From Betaproteobacteria bacterium (GTDB lineage Bacteria > Pseudomonadota > Gammaproteobacteria > Burkholderiales > JACQAP01): a DNA stretch of 37,572 bases. The DNA is taken from the NCBI GenBank assembly GCA_025351455.1, contig JANXVW010000117.1, positions 1-37,572 on the forward strand, read 5' to 3'. Positions 31,586 to 37,572 of this stretch are shown in pieces (position 1 is the first letter of the stretch; each line of letters opens with the position of its first letter). A program made the translations under genes and the position numbers. A model generated the notes under the pieces. That model saw only the letters and a program-made list of their open reading frames with translations. It was not told the origin of the DNA and did no database searches.

Positions 31586-32653
31586 CTATTTGGGTTCGTC
31601 GAGGAAGAGCTGCACTTCGTGGAAAAGCTGCCTGCGGTTCTTTTCCATGATGACAGTGTGCGTGCCTTCGCCGATTTCAACGTAACGCTTCGACGGCGCG
31701 TTCTTCAGTAGCGGGAACAGCGCCTGGGCCATATAGGCCGGTGTGTCCTGGTCCCATTCTGCTTTTATCAACAAGGTCGGCACGCGGATGTTCGCCGCAT
31801 CGTAGTAGGTCTTGCCGGAGGCCCAGTAATCGCGCACATCCTGGATGACGCCATTGGGGGCGCGCAGGAGGCCGGCTTCTTTTGAATTGGGATCGGTGGC
31901 CCAGGTCGCGTCGGTCCAGGCTTCGAACCAGCCGGAAGGAATCAGATCCGCCTGCTTGTCTTCCGGGACGCCGGTCAGCCAGCGCTTTTTTGCGCCGTCG
32001 CGGTTGACTGTGCGATAGGCGCCCAGCGGGCCGTCACCGCCGATCAGCAGTGGCGTATTGCGCAACCAGAGCGGGGCGTAGAGCACCAGCTTGTCGACCT
32101 TGTCATTGTTCGCCGCGGCATACGTACCCATGATCGACGTGCCCCATGACCAGCCGAGCAGGCTCAGTTTCGATATTCCGCGCCGCTTCATGATGTAGTC
32201 GACCGCGGCGCCGACATCGCGGACGGCGATATCGGTCGTCACGAGCGGCGCATTGTCCTTCGCCGCTTTGTCCATTTCCGGGGGTCGGGTCGAGCGCCCG
32301 TAGCCGCGCAAGTCCACCAGCCACACATCCCAGCCATGGGCGGCGATATAGTCCATCCAGGACAGGCCGTCGAGCTGAAGATCGAATGCGGTTTCCGACG
32401 GATACGTTGCGCCATGCACGTAGAGCAGCACGCGGCCGGTCGACGCGCCCTGGTTCTTCGCATGCTTGTTGCGCAGGAAGAGTTCGATGCCCGATGTGTC
32501 GGAGGGAATTCGCAGGTCTTCGGACACGAGGTCGGAAATCGCGCCCTTCAGTGTGTCATCGTGGGCCGACGCGCCGGGGGTGCAGAATGCAAGCAGCACG
32601 AAGACTGCTGCAGGCAAATAACCATGAATGCCGGTTTTCACTCGATCCTCCAT
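31586..32653 (-). CDS. Exported alpha/beta-fold hydrolase
   Basis: The 355-residue product has a signal peptide (LPAAVFVLLAFCTPGASA, about residues 13-30) and an alpha/beta-hydrolase domain. The oxyanion strand is VLLYVHGATYPSE, the nucleophile elbow is SLLGWSWGTSIMG (GxSxG), the acid lies near LLIKAEWDQDTPA and the His is in IGEGTHTVIME. The segment WDVWLVDLRGYGRSTRP is classical. Likely a periplasmic esterase or lipase-like enzyme. The start at 32653 (MEDRVKTG) is preceded by GGAG-like sequence. Divergent from srkA. Confidence 0.9.
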   Translation of the reverse strand: MEDRVKTGIHGYLPAAVFVLLAFCTPGASAHDDTLKGAISDLVSEDLRIPSDTSGIELFLRNKHAKNQGASTGRVLLYVHGATYPSETAFDLQLDGLSWMDYIAAHGWDVWLVDLRGYGRSTRPPEMDKAAKDNAPLVTTDIAVRDVGAAVDYIMKRRGISKLSLLGWSWGTSIMGTYAAANNDKVDKLVLYAPLWLRNTPLLIGGDGPLGAYRTVNRDGAKKRWLTGVPEDKQADLIPSGWFEAWTDATWATDPNSKEAGLLRAPNGVIQDVRDYWASGKTYYDAANIRVPTLLIKAEWDQDTPAYMAQALFPLLKNAPSKRYVEIGEGTHTVIMEKNRRQLFHEVQLFLDEPK

Positions 32654-32713
32654 ATTTTCTGGTGTCGACACTTTAGCAAATCGCGGGCGGCGTCCCCCGA
32701 TTACAATCCGGGC

Positions 32714-33700
32714 ATGACCCAAATAACGACACCGTACGCCGGACTGACGCCCGACCTCATTTTGAATGCGATCGATTCCGCGGGATACCGCACTGACGGG
32801 CGCCTGCTCGCGCTGAACAGTTACGAAAACCGGGTTTACCAGGTCGGCATCGAAGACGAAAAACCGCTGGTCGCCAAGTTCTATCGCCCGGCGCGCTGGA
32901 CCGACGAGCAGATACTCGAGGAGCACGCTTTTACCGCGGAACTGGCGGCGCGCGAGATTCCCGCCGTGCCGGCGCTGGTCACGGGCCATTCGACCTTGCA
33001 TGCATTCGAGGGATTTCGCTTCACGCTATATCCGCGCCGCGGCGGCCGTGCGCCGGAACTCGACGATCCCGATACGCTGGAATGGCTGGGCCGTTTCATC
33101 GGGCGCATTCATGCGGTCGGCGCGATCAAGCCATTTGTTCATCGTCCCGCATTTGACATCGAGAGTTTCGGCGAGGGGCCGCGCGAGTTTCTGCTCGATG
33201 GCGAATGGATTCCCGCCGAACTTCACGATGCCTATTCCAGCGTGATCGACCAGGCGTTGGACGGCGTGCACGATTGCTTCGATCGCGTGGGCAGCGTCGT
33301 CCAGTTACGGCTGCATGGCGATTGCCATCCCGGTAACGTGTTGTGGACGGACGACGGCCCGCATTTCGTCGATTTCGACGACGCCCGCTCGGGCCCGGCC
33401 ATGCAGGATTTGTGGATGCTCCTGTCGGGCGACCGCGCAGCCATGACCCGGCAGCTTTCCGATGTGCTGGCCGGATACGAGGATTTCGCGGAACTTGATC
33501 GCCGCGAGCTCGGTCTCATCGAAGCCTTGCGCACGTTGCGCATGATTCACTATTCGGCATGGCTCGCGCGCCGCTGGTCCGATCCGGCCTTTCCCGCCGC
33601 CTTCCCCTGGTTCCATACCACGAAATACTGGCAGGACCAGATCCTGGAGCTGCGCGAGCAGGTCGCCGCCATGCAGGAACCGCCGCTGGGGCCGTTATAG
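32714..33700 (+). CDS. srkA: Stress response Ser/Thr protein kinase SrkA (YihE/RdoA)
   Basis: The 328-residue product matches SrkA in length and motifs. LLALNSYENRVYQVGIEDEKPLVAKFYRPARWTDEQILEEH holds the ATP-binding Lys. LRLHGDCHPGNVLW is the HGDxHxxN catalytic loop and HFVDFDDARSGPAMQDLWML is the metal-binding Asp. SrkA is a cytoplasmic Cpx/envelope-stress kinase that counters MazEF-type killing in E. coli. TACAAT at 32702-32707 lies 6 bp before the ATG, which suggests a leaderless transcript. Confidence 0.94.
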   Translation: MTQITTPYAGLTPDLILNAIDSAGYRTDGRLLALNSYENRVYQVGIEDEKPLVAKFYRPARWTDEQILEEHAFTAELAAREIPAVPALVTGHSTLHAFEGFRFTLYPRRGGRAPELDDPDTLEWLGRFIGRIHAVGAIKPFVHRPAFDIESFGEGPREFLLDGEWIPAELHDAYSSVIDQALDGVHDCFDRVGSVVQLRLHGDCHPGNVLWTDDGPHFVDFDDARSGPAMQDLWMLLSGDRAAMTRQLSDVLAGYEDFAELDRRELGLIEALRTLRMIHYSAWLARRWSDPAFPAAFPWFHTTKYWQDQILELREQVAAMQEPPLGPL

Positions 33701-33724
33701 ACTCAGGAGTCGGGTCATATCGAT

Positions 33725-33777
33725 ACCTTGACGCTCCATGTAGGCACCTTGACGCTCCCTGACAGAGTCTTTACAGT
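33725..33777 (+). promoter_or_regulatory. phaZ promoter with a 13-bp direct repeat
   Basis: ACCTTGACGCTCC occurs at 33725-33737 and again at 33746-33758, a period of 21 bp (two helical turns). The second copy carries TTGACG (33749-33754), followed after 17 bp by TACAGT (33772-33777). The first copy is one activator- or repressor-site spacing upstream. This gives a leader of about 60 nt before phaZ. Confidence 0.6.
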
Positions 33778-33849
33778 CCGACAGCCCGGGTTTCCGGGGG
33801 ATTTACCTTGAGAAAACGGCGTTTTCAGCCATCTCCGAAATGAGGCATG

Positions 33850-35103
33850 ATGATCTATCAGTGGCACGAGTTCCAAAAATCGGTGATGGCGCCCGCGGTG
33901 GCCTGGGCCGACACCGCGCGGCACCTCTTTACCAATCCGCTGAGCCCGTTGGCTTACACGCCGCTGTCCCGCAGGATAGCCGCCAACAGCGAAATGTTCG
34001 TGCGCCTGATGCGGCGTTATCCGAAGCCGGCATGGGGCATCGATGACGCCCTGGTCAATGGCGAGCGTGTGGCGATCGAGTGCGAGGTGGCGATTGACAA
34101 GCCGTTTTGCCAGTTGCTGCATTTTCGCAAGATGGTCGCCGTCGAGCAGCCTAAGCTGCTGATCGTGGCGCCCCTGTCAGGGCATTTCGCCACGCTGTTG
34201 CGCGATACGGTGCGCACAGCACTGGCCGACCACGATGTCTGGGTCACCGACTGGGTGGACGCGAAGATGGTGCCGCTCGCCCAGGGACCTTTCCACCTCG
34301 ACGACTACGTCGACTACATTCGGGAATTCATTCGCTTTCTTTCACCGGAACTGAACGTAATGTCGGTCTGCCAGCCCACTGTGCCGGTGCTGGCGGCGGT
34401 ATCGTTGATGGCTGCGGAGAACGACAAGGCCTTGCCGAAAGCCATGATCATGATGGGCGGTCCGATCGACACGCGCCGCAATCCGACCGCAGTGAATGAT
34501 TTCGCCTCCGGACGTCCGCATTCCTGGTTTTCCAACCAGGTCATCATGCGCGTGCCGGCCAACTATCCGGGCTTCATGCGCAAGGTCTACCCGGGCTTCC
34601 TGCAGCACGCGAGCTTCCTGGCGATGAATCCGGATCGTCACATGGCTGCACACAAACAATTCTACAACCACCTGGTCCGCGGCGATGGCGACAGCGCAGA
34701 GGGCCACCGACGGTTCTACGACGAATACAACGCGGTGCTCGACATGCCGGCCGAGTACTACCTCGACACGATCAAGGTCGTCTTCCAGGAATTCCAGTTG
34801 CCCAAGGGGAAATGGTCGGTACATGGGGTTCCGGTACGCCCGGAAACGATCCGCAAGACCGCGCTGTTCACGATCGAAGGCGAACTGGACGACATTTCCG
34901 GTAACGGCCAGACCGAAGCCGCGCACACGCTGTGCAAGAGCATTCCGTCGGACAAGCGCAAACATCTGCTGGCCAAAGGCCTCGGCCACTACGGCATCTT
35001 CAGCGGCCGAAAATTCCGCGAGACCGTCTACCCGCAGATCCGCAGTTTCATCCGCCTCGTATCCCAGCGCGAAGCGGACCTCCGGCTGGTGCGCGTGAAG
35101 TAA
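33850..35103 (+). CDS. phaZ: Intracellular polyhydroxyalkanoate (PHB) depolymerase
   Basis: The product of about 417 residues matches the PhaZa family that digests intracellular PHB granules; the family usually has 405-420 residues. It starts MIYQWHEFQKSVMAPAVAWA and contains LNVMSVCQPTVPVLAAVSLMA, where the Cys of CQP is the nucleophile in the characterised Cupriavidus enzyme. FFTIEGELDDISGNGQT (here LFTIEGELDDISGNGQ) holds the acid, and KGLGHYGIFSGRKFRE the C-terminal His. The ATG at 33850 is preferred over 33847 because GAGG is then 4 bp upstream. A hairpin GCGGCC/GGCCGC follows the stop (35110-35126). Confidence 0.93.
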   Translation: MIYQWHEFQKSVMAPAVAWADTARHLFTNPLSPLAYTPLSRRIAANSEMFVRLMRRYPKPAWGIDDALVNGERVAIECEVAIDKPFCQLLHFRKMVAVEQPKLLIVAPLSGHFATLLRDTVRTALADHDVWVTDWVDAKMVPLAQGPFHLDDYVDYIREFIRFLSPELNVMSVCQPTVPVLAAVSLMAAENDKALPKAMIMMGGPIDTRRNPTAVNDFASGRPHSWFSNQVIMRVPANYPGFMRKVYPGFLQHASFLAMNPDRHMAAHKQFYNHLVRGDGDSAEGHRRFYDEYNAVLDMPAEYYLDTIKVVFQEFQLPKGKWSVHGVPVRPETIRKTALFTIEGELDDISGNGQTEAAHTLCKSIPSDKRKHLLAKGLGHYGIFSGRKFRETVYPQIRSFIRLVSQREADLRLVRVK

Positions 35104-35347
35104 CGGGCAGCGGCCCGCGCGGCCGCCTCTTTCCGGATTCGCTGAAAAACCGACCGGCGTCGGCGCAAAGCAGGCGAAGTGCGCTGGACGTTTTTCCCTT
35201 TCCGATACAATACGACTGCATGCCGCGCCCGGCGCGGTGGATCCGTTTCTCCAGCATTGAACCCATTGTTGTGAACCAGTTCGTTGGGAATGAGGATTAG
35301 CGCGCCACTCGAGGCGCCGGTCGACAATCAATAATCAGGAGTGAGAC

Positions 35348-36319
35348 ATGGCTAAGGCGATACGTTTTCACAAGACGGGCGGGCCCGAAGTTCTGCAACT
35401 CGACGACGTCGAAGTCGGCGATCCGGGTGAAGGCCAGGCGAAAATCAGGCACAAGGCGATCGGCCTGAACTTCATCGATACCTATCAGCGTTCCGGCCTT
35501 TATCCGTTACCGTTGCCCAGCGGTGCCGGTAGCGAAGCCGCAGGTGTTGTGGAGGCGGTCGGGAAGGGCGTCACCCAGGTGAAGGTGGGCGATCGCGTGG
35601 CCTATGCGGGCGGTCCTCCCGGGGCTTATTCCGAAGTGCGCCTGTATCCGGCGGCCCGGCTGGTCAAGATCCCGGATGGGGTTTCCGACCAGCAGGCGGC
35701 GGCCATGATGCTTAAAGGGCTAACCGCGCAATATCTGATTCGCAGCGTCTACCGCGTGGAGAAGGGCGAAACCGTGTTGTTCCATGCCGCAGCGGGTGGC
35801 GTCGGCCTGATCGCCTGCCAATGGTTGAATGCGCTCGGTGCCACGGTGATCGGCACTGTCGGCTCGGATGAAAAGGCGAAGGTTGCCAAGGCGCACGGTT
35901 GCCACCATACGATCGTCTATACGCGCGAGAATTTCGCCGAGCGCGTCAAGGAAATTACCGGTGGCGCCAAAGTCCCGGTGGTGTTCGATTCGGTCGGCAA
36001 GGATACTTTCGCCGGCTCCCTCGATTGCCTGAAGCCGCGCGGCCTGCTGGCCGTGTTCGGCAATGGGTCGGGGCCGGTCACCGGTGTCGAACTCAATACG
36101 CTCTCGCGGGGATCCTTCTATGTGACCCGGCCGACACTGATGACTTACACCGCTGAGCGCAAGGATCTCGAGCGCGCATCGCAGGAATTGTTCGACGTGG
36201 TGAAGTCCGGCAAGGTCAGGATCGAAATCAACCAGACGTTCAAGTTGGCGGATGCCGCGCAGGCGCACCGCGATCTCGAAGCCCGCAAGACTACTGGCTC
36301 GACAATCTTGTTACCGTAA
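35348..36319 (+). CDS. qorA: NADPH:quinone oxidoreductase (zinc-independent MDR)
   Basis: The 323-residue product is a QOR-type medium-chain reductase. It has IGLNFIDTYQRSGLYPLPLPSGAGSEAAGVVEAVG at the N-terminus, the LLKGLTAQYL-like motif MLKGLTAQYLIRSVY, and the nucleotide site VLFHAAAGGVGLIACQWLNALGATVIGTVGS (AxxGGVG, the NADPH type). It has no zinc cysteines. AGGAG lies 7 bp before the ATG. TACAAT at 35207-35212 probably starts a leader of about 130 nt, which includes a 26-codon frame at 35220 that I do not trust. It reduces quinones or enones; the physiological partner is unknown. Confidence 0.93.
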   Translation: MAKAIRFHKTGGPEVLQLDDVEVGDPGEGQAKIRHKAIGLNFIDTYQRSGLYPLPLPSGAGSEAAGVVEAVGKGVTQVKVGDRVAYAGGPPGAYSEVRLYPAARLVKIPDGVSDQQAAAMMLKGLTAQYLIRSVYRVEKGETVLFHAAAGGVGLIACQWLNALGATVIGTVGSDEKAKVAKAHGCHHTIVYTRENFAERVKEITGGAKVPVVFDSVGKDTFAGSLDCLKPRGLLAVFGNGSGPVTGVELNTLSRGSFYVTRPTLMTYTAERKDLERASQELFDVVKSGKVRIEINQTFKLADAAQAHRDLEARKTTGSTILLP

Positions 36320-36325
36320 TTCCAT

Positions 36326-36490
36326 TCTCACCGCAAAGACGCAAAGGTCGCGAAGAAGGGTGCAATAATTTGATAAGGAAATGAACACATGCGCGATTGG
36401 CGCGAGGCAAAGAGCTGCCCTGGCCAAGGGCTAGGCCTGGTGTCCCGTTCATTTCCGATTCCTTTGCGCCCTTTGCGACTTTGCGGTGAA
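36326..36490. repeat. Inverted-arm repeat element I (GCAAAG words)
   Basis: The left arm 36326-36360 begins TCTCACCGCAAAGACGCAAA. The right arm 36459-36490 ends GACTTTGCGGTGAA and is complementary with a few changes. The spacer is about 98 nt. It begins 7 bp after the qorA stop and its right arm lies about 20 bp before the SDR start, overlapping the place where that gene's promoter or leader would be. Confidence 0.87.
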
Positions 36491-36511
36491 AAATAGCGGG
36501 GGAGAAAAGAA

Positions 36512-37279
36512 ATGATTGAAGATCTGAAGAATAAAGTGGTCTTGATCACCGGGGCCAGCACGGGGATCGGCGCTGCCGCGGCGATCGCGTTTGGGCAGAA
36601 CGGCGCGAAAGTCGCCGTGCATTACAACAAGAGCAAGGCCGAGGCCGAGAAAGTCGCGGCGGCGGTGGAAAAGGCGGGCGGCAAGGCGCTGCTGGTCGGT
36701 GGTGATGTCACCGATTCCGCAACCTGCAGGCAGATCGTCGACACGACGGTGGCCGGTTTCGGCCGCATCGATGTGCTGATCAACAATGCCGGCGGCCTGG
36801 TGCAGCGCGCGCCGATCGAAACCATCACCGACGAATTGTTCGACCACGTCGTGAATCTGAACGTGCGCTCGACCATGGTCTGCACCGGCGCCGCCGCGCA
36901 GCACATGCGCAAGCAAGGCAGTGGCGGGGCCATCATCAATGTAACCTCGGTTGCCGCGCGCCACGGCGGCGGTCCCGGGGCCTCGCTCTACGCCGGATCG
37001 AAGGGCTTCGTCAGCACCATCACGCATGGTCTTGCCAAGGAACTCGTCAAGGACAGGATCCGTGTCAATGCAGTCGCGCCCGGCGTCATCACGACGCCTT
37101 TCCATGATCGCTACTCCACGCCGCAGATGCTCGAAGGCTTCAAGGCCAGCATCCCGATGAATCGGTTGGGCACGGCCGACGAATGCGCGGGCGCTTTCCT
37201 GTTCCTGGCATCAGAACAATTGAGTGGCTACATGACCGGGCAGATACTCGAAGTCAATGGCGGGCAGTACATGCCCTGA
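36512..37279 (+). CDS. Short-chain dehydrogenase/reductase (classical SDR)
   Basis: The 255-residue product is a classical SDR with all landmarks. VVLITGASTGIGAAAAIAFG is the TGxxxGxG cofactor loop. VAVHYNKSKAEAEKV suggests NADP(H) preference by lack of an acidic residue after the second strand. LINNAGG is the NAG motif. VTSVAARHGGGPGASLYAGSKGF contains the catalytic Ser-Tyr-Lys (YAGSK). INVNAVAPGVI-like VNAVAPGVITTPF follows the active site and DGGQ-like EVNGGQYMP ends it. GGGGGAGA precedes the ATG. The substrate is unknown. It is followed 134 bp later by a second SDR gene. Confidence 0.94.
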   Translation: MIEDLKNKVVLITGASTGIGAAAAIAFGQNGAKVAVHYNKSKAEAEKVAAAVEKAGGKALLVGGDVTDSATCRQIVDTTVAGFGRIDVLINNAGGLVQRAPIETITDELFDHVVNLNVRSTMVCTGAAAQHMRKQGSGGAIINVTSVAARHGGGPGASLYAGSKGFVSTITHGLAKELVKDRIRVNAVAPGVITTPFHDRYSTPQMLEGFKASIPMNRLGTADECAGAFLFLASEQLSGYMTGQILEVNGGQYMP

Positions 37280-37297
37280 CGCGTAGCGTCGGGCATG
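37270..37297 (+). terminator. Hairpin spanning the SDR stop codon
   Basis: CATGCCC (37270-37276) pairs with GGGCATG (37291-37297), and GACGC (37278-37282) with GCGTC (37286-37290), around a GTA loop with a single bulged T. The stem includes the stop codon TGA (37277-37279). No T-tract follows, so it may act as a Rho-blocking or 3'-end stabilising structure rather than a classical terminator. Confidence 0.5.
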
Positions 37298-37373
37298 CGT
37301 GACTATCGGAAATGCCGTGACTGTCGTGACTGTCGTAAACCCGAGTAGCTGCGAAGTCACGATAGTCACGATC
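37298..37373. repeat. Inverted-arm repeat element K (GTGACTATC words)
   Basis: The left arm 37298-37338 contains CGTGACTATC, a divergent GGAAATGC word, then CGTGACTGT twice. The right arm 37353-37373 has two reverse-complement units (AGTCACGAT, AGTCACGAT). It uses the same word as element J but the arms are unequal and the spacer is only about 15 nt. It begins directly after the hairpin at the SDR stop. Confidence 0.8.
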
Positions 37374-37413
37374 TAATGGTGGTTACAAAAACAACAATAT
37401 TCGAGGACACAAA

Positions 37414-37572
37414 ATGTTCAATTTGAGCGGCAAAGTCGCCCTTGTCAGCGGCGCTTCGCGCGGCCTTGGCTGGGCGATGGCGCAATCGCTGGCGACGGCG
37501 GGCGCGCATGTGATCCTGAATGCGCGCGATGACTCGGCGCTGAAAGAAAGAGTCAGGGAACTCACTGCGAAA
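37414..37572 (+). CDS. SDR family oxidoreductase, truncated by window end
   Basis: The first 53 residues are visible: MFNLSGKVALVSGASRGLGWAMAQSLATAGAHVIL, with the TGxxxGxG-type cofactor loop as SGASRGLG, then NARDDSALKERVRELTAK. The Arg after Asn-Ala (NARD) fits NADP(H) binding of fatty-acyl/gluconate-type SDRs. GAGGA lies about 9 bp before the ATG. It is likely co-functional with the preceding SDR gene, though a repeat element separates them. The catalytic part lies outside the window. Confidence 0.88.
   Translation, partial: MFNLSGKVALVSGASRGLGWAMAQSLATAGAHVILNARDDSALKERVRELTAK

Noticed and set aside
35220-35300. 26-codon frame in the qorA leader
   Set aside because: Starts right after the predicted transcript start, has no ribosome site and no recognisable content.

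Overview
The window is about 37.6 kb of GC-rich bacterial chromosome, most likely betaproteobacterial (Burkholderiales-like). This is inferred from a Bug/TctC-type periplasmic binding protein, an intracellular polyhydroxyalkanoate depolymerase with a CQP nucleophile motif, an SrkA/YihE kinase, Zwf, CorA and many TACAAT-type -10 boxes. There is no rRNA or tRNA, so anything below class level is a guess. Intergenic spacers are crowded with structured repeats, and many genes look like peripheral catabolism.

Layout. 0-1.9 kb: a cupin, a PPC/DUF296 protein and an unrecognised gene. 2.56-5.62 kb: a compact array, all on the minus strand, that I read as an integron cassette array without an integrase (CALIN). 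It has three convincing attC sites (3302-3391, 3956-4014, 5015-5071), one degenerate attC (about 2565-2645) and one R' half-site (5610-5616). The cassettes carry an unknown membrane-anchored protein, a frameshifted Bug solute-binding protein, a BrnT/BrnA toxin-antitoxin pair and a DUF5615/DUF433 pair. 5.8-12 kb: a 2-keto-4-pentenoate hydratase-type enzyme diverging from a CoA-transferase / isocitrate-lyase-superfamily / CAP-lipoprotein operon, then CorA, a zinc alcohol dehydrogenase and an EF-hand protein. 12.3-17.4 kb: an amidase, a small GNAT-like protein, ACP phosphodiesterase, glucose-6-phosphate dehydrogenase and a remnant of an autotransporter barrel. 17.4-26.8 kb: a four-gene minus-strand signalling operon. 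It encodes a membrane PAS histidine kinase, a lone receiver, a 1387-residue REC-REC-PAS-GAF-GGDEF-EAL protein and an MHYT-PAS-GAF-GGDEF protein, and looks like a c-di-GMP control module. 27.5-37.6 kb: a Sel1-repeat protein, a cupin, an amidohydrolase, an unknown protein, an alpha/beta hydrolase, SrkA, PHA depolymerase, quinone oxidoreductase and two SDR genes, the last cut by the window edge.

The second major theme is a set of eleven intergenic repeat elements. Each full element is two inverted arms made of degenerate 8-9 bp tandem words, separated by a spacer. Four unrelated word families (GCAAAGAC-like, CACGAAGG-like, GTGACTATC-like, GTGAATGCC-like) share this architecture, and most elements sit within about 30 bp of a stop codon. 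There are also a collapsed copy, a solo arm and a copy split by a 27-bp insert. None occurs between about 15.2 and 31.4 kb, a stretch that includes the signalling operon.

Functional picture: ring-cleavage or acyl-CoA type catabolism (hydratase, CoA-transferase, dehydrogenases, amidase, amidohydrolase), carbon-store mobilisation (PhaZ) and NADPH supply (Zwf), with a dense c-di-GMP sensory hub. Specific substrates cannot be assigned from sequence alone.
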